A DNA stretch of 64,000 bases. Source: Beroe forskalii (taxonomy: Eukaryota; Ctenophora; Nuda; Beroida; Beroidae). Shown piece after piece: positions 41,451-54,627 of the stretch (positions are counted from its first letter, which is position 1; each line of letters begins with the position of its first letter). Location of the stretch: contig WFMF01000052.1 of assembly GCA_011033025.1 (NCBI GenBank), forward strand, positions 186,001 to 250,000. Direction: 5' to 3'. The notes below the pieces were generated by a model, which worked only from the letters and a program-made list of their open reading frames with translations, did not search any database and had not been told where the DNA came from. Made by a program: the position numbers and the translations under genes.

Positions 41451-44400
41451 TTTTAAAAAGGCTGTAAATCGTGAAATGGCCGAAATTCAAAATTTGAAAG
41501 CAGCATTTTCTTAGTTGGATCAAACTGTACTGACCTGCAAAATTTCATGAGTTAACTAGTAACTTTTACTAGACGACCCCGAGATACTGATTAAAATTCA
41601 GAAAATACTCTGACACAATTGGACTTGGGAAAACTCTGTGGATAAATGCATCATTATTTGGTTCTAATACACTCTCTGAAGGCAGTCACATGGGAAAAGC
41701 AGTTTTACGCCTTATTTTTGGTCCTGTGGACAATTATAGAAAGAAGTCCATTTTAGGCAAAAATGGGGTTTTAAAAGGCTGTAAATCGTGAAATGGCCGA
41801 AATTCAAAATTTGAAAGCAGCATTTTCTTAGTTGGATCAAACTGTACTGACCTGCAAAATTTCATGAGTTAACTAGTAACTTTACTAGGACGACCCCTGA
41901 GATACTGATTAAAATTCAGAAAATACTTGACACAATTGGACTTGGGAAAACTCTGTATAAATGCATCATCATTTGGTTCTAAACACTCTCTGGAAGGCAG
42001 TCACATGGAAAAGCAGTTTTACGCCTTATTTTTGGTCCTTGTGGACAATTATAGACAGAAGTCCATTTTTAGGCAAAAATGGGGTTTTAAAAGGCTGTAA
42101 ATCGTGAAAATGGCCGAAATTCAAAATTCTGAAAGCAGCATTTTCTTAGTTGGATCAAACTGTACTGACCTGCAAAATTTCATGAGTTAACTAGTAACTT
42201 ACTAGGAGGACCCCCCCCGAGATACTGATTAAAATTCAGAAAATACTCTGACACATTGGACTTGGGGAAAACTCTGTGGATAAATGCATCATTTGGTTCT
42301 AATACACTCTCAAGAAGGCAGTCACATGGAAAAGCAGTTTTACGCCTTATTTTTGGTCCTTGTGGACAATTATAGACAAAGAAGTCCATTTTAGGCAAAA
42401 ATGGGGTTTTAAAAAGGCTGTAAATCGTGAAAATGGCCGAAATTCAAAATTCTGAAAGCAGCATTTTCTTAGTTGGATCAAACTGTACTGACCTGCAAAA
42501 TTTCATGAGTTAACTAGTAACTTTACTAGGACGACCCCCCCTGAGATACTGATTAAAATTCAGAAAATACTCTGACACAATTGGACTTGGGAAAACTCTG
42601 TGTATAAATGCATCATTATTTGGTTCTAATACACTCTCTGGAAGGCAGTCACATGGGAAAAAGCAGTTTTACGCCTTATTTTTGGTCCTTGTGGACAATT
42701 ATAGACAAGGAAGTCCATTTTAGGCAAAAATGGGGTTTTAAAAGGCTGTAAATCGTGAAAATGGCCGAAATTCAAAATTCTGAAAGCAGCATTTTCTTAG
42801 TTGGATCAAACTGTACTGACCTGCAAAATTTCATGAGTTAACTAGTAACTTTACTAGGAGGACCCCCCCCCGAGATACTGATTAAAATTCAGAAAATACT
42901 CTGACACAATTGGACTTGGGGAAAACTCTGTGGATAAATGCATCATTATTTGGTTCTAATACACTCTCTGGAAGGCAGTCACATGGGAAAAAGCAGTTTT
43001 ACGCCTTATTTTTGGTCCTTGTGGACAATTATAGACAAAGAAGTCCATTTTTAGGCAAAAAATGGGGTTTTAAAAAGGCTGTAAATCGTGAAAATGGCCG
43101 AAATTCAAAATTCTGAAAGCAGCATTTTCTTAGTTGGATCAAACTGTACTGACCTGCAAAATTTCATGAGTTAACTAATAACTTTAGTAGGAGGACCCCC
43201 CCGAGATACTGATTAAAATTCAGAAAATTCTCTGACACAATTGGACTTGGGGAAAACTCTGTGGATAAATGCATCATTATTTGGTTCTAATACACTCTCA
43301 GTCCATTTTAGGCAAAAATGGGGTTTTAAAAGGCTGTAAATCGTGAAAATGGCCGAAATTCAAAATTCTGAAAGCAGCATTTTCTTAGTTGGATCAAACT
43401 GTACTGACCTGCAAAATTTCATGAGTTAACTAGTAACTTTACTAGGAGGACCCCCCGAGATACTGATTAAAATTCAGAAAATACTCTGACACAATTGGAC
43501 TTGGGGAAAACTCTGTGGATAAATGCATCATTATTTGGTTCTAAACACACTCTGAAGGCAGTCACATGGAAAAAGCAGTTTTACGCCTTATTTTTGGTCC
43601 TTGTGGACAATTATAGACAAAGAAGTCCATTTTAGGCAAAAAATGGGTTTTAAAAAGGCTGTAAATCGTGAAAATGGCCGAAATTCAAAATTCTGAAAGC
43701 AGCATTTTCTTAGTTGGATCAAACTGTACTGACCTGCAAAAGAAAATACTTCATGAGTTAACTAATAACAGTTTAGAGAACTTTAATTGGACTTTGTGTA
43801 TAAATGTATCTTTGGTTCAGATACTGATTAAAATTCAGAAAATACTCTGACACAATTGGACTTGGGAAAACTCTGTGGATAAATGCATCATTATTTGGTT
43901 CTAATACCCACTCTCTGGAAGGCAGTCACATGGGAAAAAGCAGTTTTAAGCCTTATTTTTGGTCCTTGTGGACAATTATAGATGTAAGAAGTCCATTTTT
44001 AGGCAAAAAATGGGGGTTTTAAAAGGCTGTAAAATAATGAAAATGGCCATGAAATTCAAAATTTTGAAAGCAGCATTTTCTTAGTTGGATCAAACTGTAC
44101 TAACCTGCAAAATTTCATGAGTTAACTAGTAACTTTACTAGGAGGACCCCCCCCCTGAGATACTGGTTAAAATTCAGAAAAATACTCTGACACAATTGGA
44201 CTTGGGGAAAACTCTGTTGGATAAAACATGCATCAAAATTTGGTTATAAAAAACTCTTTTTGGTCAGTCATAGGACATGGCAAAAAAAAGTTCTAGTATC
44301 TTTATTTTTGAACCCACAATTTAAAAAAGAAGTCCCTATTTTAGGCTTGATAAATTTGGTCCTTTTAAAGACAATGTAAAAGAAGTCCATTTTTAGGCAA

Positions 44401-45110
44401 AAATGGGGTTTTATTCAAAATTCTGAAAGTTCAAAATTCAAAGCAGCATTTTCTTAGTTGGATCAAACTGTACTGACCTGCAAAATTTCATGAGTTAACT
44501 AGTAACTTTACTAGGACGACCCCCCCGAGATACTTATTAAAATTCAGAAAAATACTCTGACACAATTGGACTTGGGGAAAACTCTGTGGATAAATGCATC
44601 ATTATTTGGTTCTAATACACTCTCTGGAAGGCAGTCACATGGGAAAAAGCAGTTTTAAACCTTATTTTTGGTCCTTGTATCAATTATAGACAAAGAAGTC
44701 CATTTTAGGCAAAAATGGGGTTTTAAAAGGCTGTAAATCGTGAAAATGGCCGAAATTCAAAATTCTGAAAGCAGCATTTTCTTAGTTGGATCAAACTGTA
44801 CTGACCTGCAAAATTTCATGAGTTAACTAGTAACTTTAGAGGACCCCCCCCCCCGAGATACTGATTAAAATTCAGAAAATACTCTGACACAATTGGACTT
44901 GGGAAAACTCTGTGGATAAATGCATCATTATTTGGTTCTAATACACTCTCTGAAGGCAGTCACATGGAAAAAGCAGTTTTACATACTATTTTTGGTCCTT
45001 GTGGACAATTATAGACAAAGAAGTCCATTTTAGGCAAAAAATGGGGTTTTAAAAGGCTGTAAATCGTGAAAATGGCCGAAATTCAAAATTCTGAAAGCAG
45101 CATTTTGGAT
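41451..45110 (-). repeat. 330-bp satellite, block C1
   Basis: About eleven inverted units of a third variant class: GTGGATAAATGCATC, CTAATACACTCTC, AGTTTTACGCCTTATT and GGGGTTTTAAAAGGCTG. Two places are irregular: a short unit near 43296, where about 70 bases are missing, and a scrambled stretch at about 43740-44460. Confidence 0.92.
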
Positions 45111-46520
45111 CAAACTGGATCAAAATTTCATGAGTTAAGAACTGCATAATTTCCCCCGAGAGATAAAATAGTAACTTTAGTACGGTAGGCCTGAGAATAC
45201 TGATTAAAACCAGCAAAATGCTTTCAATTGAACTTTGGGAAACTCTGGCAAAAATGCATCATTATTTGGTTCTAAACACTCTCTGGAAGGCAGTCACATG
45301 GGGAAAAAGCAGTTTTAGCCTTATTTTTGGTCACAATTATAGACAAAAAGTCCATTTTTAGGCAAAAAAATGGGGTTTTAAAAAGGCTGTAAATCGTGAA
45401 AATGGCCGAAATTCAAAATTCTGAAAGCAGCATTTTCTTAGTTGGATCAAACTGTACTGACCTGCAAAATTTCATGAGTTAACTAGTAACTTTACTAGGA
45501 CCCCCCCCCGAGATACTTATTAAAATTCAGAAAAATACTCTGACACAATTGGACTTGGGGAAAACTCTGTGTATAAATGCATCATCATTTGGTTCTAAAA
45601 CACTCTCTGGAAGGCAGTCACATGGGAAAAAGCAGTTTTACGCCTTATTTTTGGTCCTTGTGGACAATTATAGACAAAGAAGTCCATTTTAGGCAAAAAT
45701 GGGGTTTTAAAAAGGCTGTAAATCGTGAAAATGGCCGAAATTCAAAATTCTGAAAGCAGCATTTTGCTTAGTTGGATCAAACTGTACTGACCTGCAAAAT
45801 TTCATGGTTAACTAACCTTTACTAGACCCCCCCCCGAAAAAATGGGGTTTTAAATTTAAAAATACTCTGACACAAATTAAGGAAAACTAAAAAATTTTGC
45901 GTCCAAAACGAAGTCTCTACATGGGAAAAAAGGACAGTTTTACGCTTATTTTTGATCCTTGTGGACAATTATAGAAAAAGACAGTCCATTGGACTTGGGG
46001 AAAACTGGGGTTTTAAAAAAAGGCTATAAATGCATCAATGGCCAAAATTCAAAATCTGAAAGGCATTTCAATAGTTGGATTTAGCCTTACCTTTTGGTTT
46101 CATGGACAATAAACAAAGAAACTTTACTTAGGAAAAAATGGGGTTTTATAAATGCTTAAAATTCAGAAAATGGCTGAAATTCAAAATTCTGGAAAACAGT
46201 GGATAAATTTCTTATTTGGATCTAAACTGTACTGACCTGGCAAAATTTCAAGCAGTTTTAGTAACTTTATTTTTGGTCCTTGTACAATTATGATTAAAAT
46301 TCAGAAAATACCATTTTAGGCAAAAAACTTGGGGTTTTAAAAAGGCTGTAAATCATTTGGTTCTAAAACAAAATTCTGAAAAAGCAGTTTTACGCCTTAT
46401 TTTTTGGTCCTTTTATGACAGCACCACATGTTTCTTATTGGACAAAGAACTGTCCTGATTGGTCAAAAATGGGGTTTTAAAAAACGCTGTAAATCTAGAA
46501 AATTAAAATTCTGAAAGCAG
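45111..46520 (-). repeat. scrambled satellite segment
   Basis: Pieces of satellite units appear out of order, for example TTATTTTTGGTCC and GGGGTTTTAAAA repeated at wrong spacing, mixed with stretched homopolymers. An intact unit lies inside at about 45370-45800. It may reflect real rearrangement or collapse of several units in assembly. Confidence 0.65.
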
Positions 46521-49224
46521 CATTTTCTTAGTTGGATCAAACTGTACTGACCTGCAAAATTTCATGAGTTAACTAGTAACTTTAATAGGACGAGACTTGA
46601 TTAAAATTCAGAAAAATACTCTGACACAATTGGACTTGGGGAAAACTCTGTGGATAAATGCATCATTATTTGGTTCTAATACACTCTCTGGAAGGCAGTC
46701 ACATGAGAAAAAGCAGTTTTACGCCTTATTTTTGGTCCTTGTGGACAATTATAGACAAAGAAGTCCATTATTAGGCAAAAAATGGGGTTTTAAAAAGGCT
46801 GTAAATCGTGAAAATGGCCGAAATTCAAAATTCTGAAAGCAGCATTTTCTTAGTTGGATCAAACTGTACTGACCTGCAAAATTTCATGAGTTAACTAGTA
46901 ACTTTACTAGGACGACCCCCCCCCGAGATACTGATTAAAATTCAGAAAATACTCTGACACAATTGGACTTGGGGAAAACTCTGTGGATAAATTTGATCAA
47001 GATTTTGGTTCTAAACACTCTCTGGAAGGCAGTCACATTGGGAAAAAGCAGTTTTAAGCCTTATTTTTGGTCCTTGTGGACAATTATAGACCTTATTTTT
47101 GGTCCATTTTAGGCAAAAAATGGGGTTTTAAAAGGCTGTAAATCGTGAAAATGGCCGAAATTCAAAATTCTGAAAGCAGCATTTTCTTAGTTGGATCAAA
47201 CTGTACTGACCTGCAAAATTTCATGAGTTAACTAGTAACTTTACTAGGACGACCCCCCCGAGATACTTATTAAAATTCAGAAAAATACTCTGACACAATT
47301 GGACTTGGGGGAAACCTCTGTGGATAAATGCATCATTATCTGGTTCTAATACACACTCTGGAAGGCAGTCACATGGGAAAAAGCAGTTTTACGCCTTATT
47401 TTTGGTCCTTGTGGACAATTATAGACAAACAGGTCCATTTTTAGGCAAAAAATGGGGTTTTAAAAAGGCTGTAAATCGTGAAAATGGCCGAAATTCAAAA
47501 TTCTGAAAGCAGCATTTTCTTAGTTGGATCAAACTGTACTGACCTGCAAAATTTCATGAGTTAACTAGTAACTTTACTAGGAGGACCCCCCCCGAGATAC
47601 TGATTAAAATTCAGAAAATACTCTGACACAATTGGACTTGGGGAAAACTCTGTGTATAAATGCATCATCATTTGGTTCTAAAACACTCTCTGGAAGGCAG
47701 TCATATGGGAAAAAGCAGTTTTAAGCCTTATTTTTGGTCCTTGTGGACAATTATAGACAAAGAAGTCCATTTTTAGGCAAAAAATGGGGTTTTAAAAAGG
47801 CTGTAAATCGTGAAAATGGCCGAAATTCAAAATTCTGAAAGCAGCATTTTCTTAGTTGGATCAAACTGTACTGACCTGCAAAATTTCATGAGTTAACTAG
47901 TAACTTTACTAGGAGGACCCCCCCCCGAGATACTGATTAAAATTCAGAAAATACTCTGACACAATTGGACTTGGGGAAAACTCTGTGGATAAATGCATCA
48001 TTATTTGGTTCTAATACACTCTCAAGAAGGCAGTCACATGGGAAAAAGCAGTTTTTAGCCTTATTTTTGGTCCTTGTGGACAATTATAGACAAAGAAGTC
48101 CATTTTTAGGCAAAAAATGGGGTTTTAAAAAGGCTGTAAATCGTGAAAATGGCCGAAATTCAAAATTCTGAAAGCAGCATTTTCTTAGTTGGATCAAACT
48201 GTACTGACCTGCAAAATTTCATGAGTTAACTAGTAACTTTACTAGGACGACCCCCCCCCCGAGATACTGATTAAAATTCAGAAAATACTCTGACACAATT
48301 GGACTTGGGGAAAACTCCGTGTATAAATGCATCATCATTTGGTTCTAAAACACTCTCTGGAAGGCAGTCACAATGGAAAAAGCAGGTTTACGCCTTATTT
48401 TTGGTCCTTGTGGACAATTATAGACAAAGAAGTCCATTTTTAGGCAAAAAATGGGGTTTTAAAATGGCTGTAAATCGTGAAAATGGCCGAAATTCAAAAT
48501 TCTGAAAGCAGCATTTTCTTAGTTGGATCAAACTGTACTGACCTGCAAAATTTCATGAGTTAACTAGTAACTTTACTAGGACGACCCCCCCGAGATACTG
48601 ATTAAAATTCAGAAAATACTCTGACACAATTGGACTTGGGAAAACTCTGTGGATAAATGCATCATTATTTGGTTCTAATACACTCTCAAGAAGGCAGTCA
48701 CATGGGAAAAGCAGTTTTAGCCTTATTTTGGTCCTTGGGACAATTATTGACAAAGAAGTCCATTTTAGCAAAAATGGGTTTAAAAATAAATCGTGAAAAT
48801 GGCCAAAATTCAAAAATTCTGAAAGCAGCATTTACTTAGTTGGATCAAACTGTACTGACCTGCAAAATTTCATGAGTTAACTAGTAACTTTACTAGACGA
48901 CCCCCCCTGAGATACTGATTAAAATTCAGAAAATACTCTGACACACACTTGGGAAAACGCCGTATAAATGCACATCATTTGGTTCTAAACACTCTGAAGG
49001 CAGTCACAATGGAAAAAGTTTACGCCTTATTTTTGGTCCTTGTGGACAATTATAGATAAAGAAGTCCATTTTAGGCAAAAAATGGGGTTTAAAAAGGCTG
49101 TAAATCGTGAAATGGTTGAAATTCAAAATTTGAAAGCAGCATTTTCTTAGTTGGATCAATTGTTTGACCTGCAAAATTTCATGAGTTAACTAATAACTTT
49201 AGTAGAGGACCCCCGAGATACTGA
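46521..49224 (-). repeat. 330-bp satellite, block C2, dimeric organisation
   Basis: About eight units. From about 47.3 kb two unit types alternate: type 1 has GTGGATAAATGCATCATTAT and CTAATACACTC, type 2 has GTGTATAAATGCATCATCAT and CTAAAACACTC. Type 1 units at 47990 and 48655 share the private word CTCTCAAGAAGGCAG. The block ends at GAGATACTGAT. Confidence 0.93.
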
Positions 49225-51203
49225 TGCTCCATAAGTTGAGCCAGGGGAAAAAACCCCCCCTGTCCTGCTGTGCTCACCATGATGTGAGCCAAAAACATTA
49301 TAGCTCCATCAAACCAAATAGCTCCATATCTACATTTAGCCTAACAACCCAACAGCTCTATGTGAGCCAAATAGTTCCCATATGGGCTCAACAACCAAAG
49401 CAACTCCCAAGCAATCTAATAGCTCCTCACTATTACCAAACTGCTGACAGTTTATAATCTACCTATATCAGGTCACAGTTTTGGCAACACTCTACTTTCC
49501 TTTCAAAGTGGGGTGGGTGGAGAATAACAATTGTTCTCTGCCCCAAAGAACAAGACCTGGAAGCCGTTTGCTCCAAACACAGCTGTTTCAGTGGGCACAT
49601 GAACAATATGTACTGAATGCAACACTGTTACACCATATGAAATTTACGTGGTAACTTCATGCATTTAATAAAAAATGCTTGCACCTAGAATTTGCTTCCA
49701 ACCTAGTAGTAGTACAAAATTAAAAAATACATTACAAATTTACCAAATAAACCAATTTACTAATCAACATGAATACTATAACCACTTTGTCAATGGAAAA
49801 GACCACAAACTTTATTGATATAACAAAAATCATTGCACACCAACTTCGTTAAACTGGGAAGTTTTAGACTAATTATTCCCTTGTATCCAGTGGATAATGA
49901 AAATGCAGTTTTTAGAAACGAATAACACGCCATCACTTATAGAAAAACCACACAATTTAAGCTGTCCCAGCATTAAAGTCAACCAAAAGCCATTCTGATA
50001 GATATCAGACATAAATGTTGCAATGAAACCTACTTGAGTACATCAATGAAACACAAAAAGCTTTTCATACACGCCAAAAAGATATGAAAAGGACTTTGAT
50101 AGTGGATACCTCATCACATGCAGTAGTAACACCATGGATAACTATGACAAGAATTCATGAATTAATGCAACTAACCACACCCTACCGTCAAGGTAATCTG
50201 TGAACTGCACAAATCATAAATTAACAGAGAAAAAGCAAGGTAACTCATAATACAGTATTATATACTAAACATCAGCTATAAAATATGGAAGTACTGACAG
50301 AAAATCCATCCTTTATTAGGTAAACAATGGATAAAACGAAAATGAAACAAGAAATAACTAAATTGTTAAACCATCAAAGTTATGTGAAAAGTAGGCAAAA
50401 ATAATCTAAGCACGTGGATGCTAATGATAGTCGACCAGAGAACACTGCTCAGAGACACTTTAGTAATAACATAGTAAACTGCCTCATTCTTGAGCCTGAA
50501 CAAAACACACTTTTCGATTGCAAAAAGGAGCTTTACCTGCAGGAATATACAAAAACATACCAAGAAATAGAAACAAACCAAAAAGGGTTATTCACTCTGT
50601 TCGCCCAATAATGAGGAACATGACACAGGACATTCTTTCCCATTACTTGTCCTAGAAATAAAGAAGAATGGGAGGAGAAGATTTGGTTGCTTCATCGCCT
50701 CAAAAGAAGCAAACTGTATGTATTCGGCTCAAGTTGAACAGACAGATAACTGCTTGAGCTGGGGCCATTGGGGTCTATTACCCAATTGGAGAATATAGAT
50801 AAGCGAACAATACTCTGTATAGATATCTGTCCTCTACTATATAGATTATTAGTTATGCCAACATATTATCAGCCAAACCGCGACCGTTGCCTCTCAGACT
50901 ATGAGGGGCCATGTCGTATGGCACAGCGCCTCCGCGGAAGCGCATTTTACCTACCTACCTACCTACTGATTGATATTCAAACCTCTAGAAGTAATCTGAA
51001 TAGTGAATATTTCGAGGTTCAGCAAAATACAAATTATCATAAATGATACCTTTCCTTACATTAAAGATCCGGGAGGTCGGGAAATTTATTTTCAAAGATA
51101 AAATTGTATACAATTTGTATACAATTAAATTGCACTCATAATCATAGTTTGGAATCGTCAAAAAAATGAGCAAATGACACCTCGATGCTATTAACCCTTA
51201 ATA
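49225..51203. other. non-satellite island, no gene identified
   Basis: About 2 kb of AT-rich sequence. At 49225-49440 there are repeated ATAGCTCC / GAGCCAAATAG words on a loose period. A short (CTAC)n run lies near 50949-50966. The longest open frames (92 and 77 codons) have no recognised motif. Confidence 0.45.
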
Positions 51204-51440
51204 TCGAGTCAGGTCGTCGTGTCGATTCGATTCGAGGCGTCGATTCGAGTCGTCGAGTTGTCGAGATGTCGAGTCGAGTCGTCGAGTCGAGTCGTCGAGT
51301 CGAGTCGTCGAGTCGAGTCGTTGAGTCGAGTCGTTGAGTCGAGTCGTTGAGTCGAGTCGTTGAGTCGAGTCGTTGAGTCGAGTCGTTGAGTCGAGTCGTT
51401 GAGTCGACTGTCGAGTCGTTTAGTCGAGTCGTTGAGTCGA
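51204..51440 (+). repeat. 13-bp minisatellite GAGTCGAGTCGTT
   Basis: At least 15 copies of a word GAGTCGAGTCGTT or GAGTCGAGTCGTC, irregular at the left and regular at the right. It runs without spacer into a satellite unit cut at GTGGATAAATGC. Confidence 0.9.
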
Positions 51441-51880
51441 GTCTGTGGATAAATGCATCATTATTTGGTTCTAATACACTCTCTGGAAGGCAGTCACATG
51501 AGAAAAAGCAGTTTTACGCCTTATTTTTGGTCCTTGTGGACAATTATAGACAAAGAAGTCCATTATTAGGCAAAAAATGGGGTTTTAAAAAGGCTGTAAA
51601 TCGTGAAAATGGCCGAAATTCAAAATTCTGAAAGCAGCATTTTCTTAGTTGGATCAAACTGTACTGACCTGCAAAATTTCAAGAGTTAACTAGTAACTTT
51701 ACTAGGACGACACCCCCCCGAGATACTGATTAAAATTCAGAAAATACTCTGACACAATTGGACTTGGGGAAAACTCTGTGTATAAATGCATCATCATTTG
51801 GTTCTAAAACACTCTCTGGAAGGCAGTCACATGGGAAAAAGCAGTTTTAAGCCTTATTTTTGGTCCTTGTGGACAATTAT
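51441..51880 (-). repeat. 330-bp satellite, isolated fragment
   Basis: One truncated type 1 unit followed by part of a type 2 unit, the same order as in block C2. Flanked by the 13-bp minisatellite and by a GGGGGGATGAAG-type element, it appears cut off from the array by the surrounding insertions. Confidence 0.92.
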
Positions 51881-52020
51881 GGGGGGATGAAGCCCAAAAA
51901 AAACCAAAAAAAACCAAAAAAAACCTAGCCCAAGAATCGGAAAAGTAGAATTTGGCCTTGGTTTTTGGTTTTTGGTATTTTTTTTGGTTTTTTTTGGGTT
52001 AGGGTTTTTCAAAAATTTTG
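51881..52020. repeat. inverted repeat of CCAAAAAAAA and GGTTTTTTTT
   Basis: GGGGGGATGAAGCCC is followed by three AAAAAAAACC words, a spacer, and matching GGTTTTT / GGTTTTTTTTGGGTT words. It can form a long A/T-rich hairpin. The first bases resemble the ends of the element at 10646. Confidence 0.6.
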
Positions 52021-54359
52021 ACTTTTTCATGACAATTTGGATTTTTTGATGCTATTAATGTGTTATTATTGATATCAATATGGTTTCCAACAATATTCTT
52101 TAGTTTTTTCGGTATTTTGGGTGATTTATGGTGTTTTATATGACATAATCAGTACGTCAAGGCATTGTTTTGGTGAACTATCAGAAAAGGACAGCTCAAA
52201 AGTTGCCGAGGGTCAGTCAGCATGGACAGCAGGGGGTTAATAGGTGGTCAGAGTTCAATCACCAGGACAGGAGACCACTCGTTGCTGAAATAAGGACATG
52301 TGGGCCCTGCAAACTGACAAGTGCTAGTGAACCGGGAGGTTTCTAAAATTCTAAGTGCTCCCTGGTTGGCTGATTAAGTTCACACTAGTCTCATCCGAGA
52401 TTAACAATACGCTTTGCACTGGAAAGGTCGCCATGTCAAAGGATAGCGAAGTGTTGCCAGGAAGCCAGTCACCTATGATTGTTCTATATCAGGTTATTGT
52501 CAAAAGGAGCCAAGAGTAAGACGAAGTTAAGCAATGGGTCGCCATGCTAATATACTAATATAGTACTATGGGATCAAAAGGCTTTTGAGGGAAGAAGTTG
52601 GGTGAGGGCAATCAAGACATCAGCTTATCACTCATTCAGCCAGGATTTTTTCCGGGAGGGGCCCTTGAGCCATGAGCCAGCAGGGGTGTGGGGGCGGAGC
52701 CCCCTGGAAGGAAATGACTAATGAGGGCGCTGAAGAAGAATTTTAAACCAATTCAGAGTATATAATTATGATTATCAGTCAAAATACTTCTAGTCAAACT
52801 TATTTTTGAAAGGTTAGCCTTTCTTCCGAGGGGCTACAGCCCCTAGCCTCCCCAATCTGTCTACGGTCTGGTTGTTATTAAGGCTTTAAGTTTAAGGGAC
52901 AGCCAGGTTCAGCACAAAGTCAACCAATGGTCATAATGGGACCACTATTGCAGTTGGAAGAGGTGAGAAGGTAACTCCGGTTTTAACTTCTTGCAAGTAA
53001 AATATCAAATAGGTATCAGGTAACTGGTAAGGGTCAGTCAAATTTCCTCAGGGGTTGGTAAAAGAGGTTTGCCAGGGTCAAACAAAGTGCAGTTTCACCC
53101 CCGTTTCACCCTTGATTTACCTACCACTCAAAGCACAAGAAATATTTCACCATATTGTGCTGGCGGTATATACAACTTATATGCAACTTATGTCATTGTC
53201 CATGTTGGGTGTGGGAGAGAACCTACATGTCTTGCCTGGCTCAATGCGGTTGATGTCCTACCTGCATGGCTCATTAAACAGGAACTGAAACCGTAGGGCT
53301 TCTTACAGGGTTGGCTTTGCACCTTCTGGTAATAATGCTGCGATATGCCTCTAGATGTAATATGCTCAAAATTAAGGGCAGGAAAGGGTCTGTAAAAGTA
53401 TCCAGGGGTTAAGGTCAATCAGTCAGGTAGTGTAAGGATATGATTGGCCTTGGTTCAGCAGGGAGGAATGTAAGGCCCAATTAAAGGTCAAGGTCTCACT
53501 GGAGCAATAAAGCTGAAGATCATACGCAAAAATACAATTGACAAGAAGCTCAGATAAGCTCATAACTCTATAAGGACCATGTTAAAACTTAGGTCCTAGA
53601 ACAGTAGTCTGACCCATTTGGCTAAGCACAATTAGACCTACCTGGAAAAAGTACCCACCAGACTCCATAGTATGGAGATAAGGAGATAGTTATTCTGTGT
53701 TAGATTAAGTATTAGGAACTGGGGTCCAAACATGCTCTGAAGATTAACAGCTAGGGCTCTAGTTACTTAGTGTTAGGGTTGGTGTTAAACGTTAGTGAAT
53801 ACCTTCGTTAACTTTTCTCTGCGGAATCCTTTCTCACCTTACTAACCTCAGAACCCTTGGAAGGTTCACTAGGAAGTCAACTAGGGAGTAGGGGTCAGTA
53901 GGGACAAGGGGACACCCCTGAGAGACCCGCAACAGGTCATTTGGGGTTCATTCAGGGCCTCGAGATCAGCTCTAATATAAGATTGGATGCTTTTACATAA
54001 CGGATTACTATTGGAAGTCACTAAGCCGTGAATACCTGAGAATGATTTGAAAACCAATAGGAAAAAGTATAGCTATCTAGTGAAAATCATCTTATATACT
54101 CTGCAAGTGTCTTAGTACAGAAAGAATTTAGTATTAACATCCCAACAATAATAGAATGTCTTTTGGCAAATTGAAAAATCAGTCATGAAAGTGAATTTTG
54201 GATAATTGGACCAATTTCAGAACAATTAGATGAGCTTGAAAATTCTCAATTATATTCAGTAAAATACACAATTATAGGTCGCTTATCTGCTACAAACCAA
54301 GCTCCTGTGGATCTACAGTCACATGGTAGACATCTAAAACAATCAATTTTAACAAAAAC
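52021..54359. other. non-satellite island, no gene identified
   Basis: More balanced sequence than the array. Near 52630-52860 there are GGGGCGGAGCCCCC and GGGGCTACAGCCCC hairpins of the sort found near ends of dispersed repeats. Open frames of 75-77 codons at about 53055-53296 overlap in different frames and show no motif. No splice structure was seen. Confidence 0.4.
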
Positions 54360-54527
54360 TTACTAAAAACCAAAAAAAAAAAAACCCCCTCCTTGGTTTG
54401 ATCCCCAAATTTTACAAGTCAACCAAAATGGTTTTAAAAATAATCATAAAACCAGAAATTTAAAATTCTAAAAGCCTTTGTTGGACAAATTGTTTGGAAT
54501 TTCAGAGTTCATATTTACTAAATATAT
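54360..54527 (-). repeat. poorly called satellite next to a gap
   Basis: Distorted satellite words can be followed in order: AATGGTTTTAAAAATAATC, AAATTTAAAATTCTAAAAGC, TTGTTGGAC, AATTTCAGAGTTCATATT. This shows that the gap lies in satellite. Confidence 0.55.
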
Positions 54528-54627
54528 NNNNNNNNNNNNNNNNNNNNNNNNNNNNNNNNNNNNNNNNNNNNNNNNNNNNNNNNNNNNNNNNNNNNNNNNN
54601 NNNNNNNNNNNNNNNNNNNNNNNNNNN
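54528..54627. other. assembly gap, 100 N
   Basis: Exactly 100 unknown bases, the usual placeholder for a gap of unknown size. The true array may be much longer here. Confidence 0.98.
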
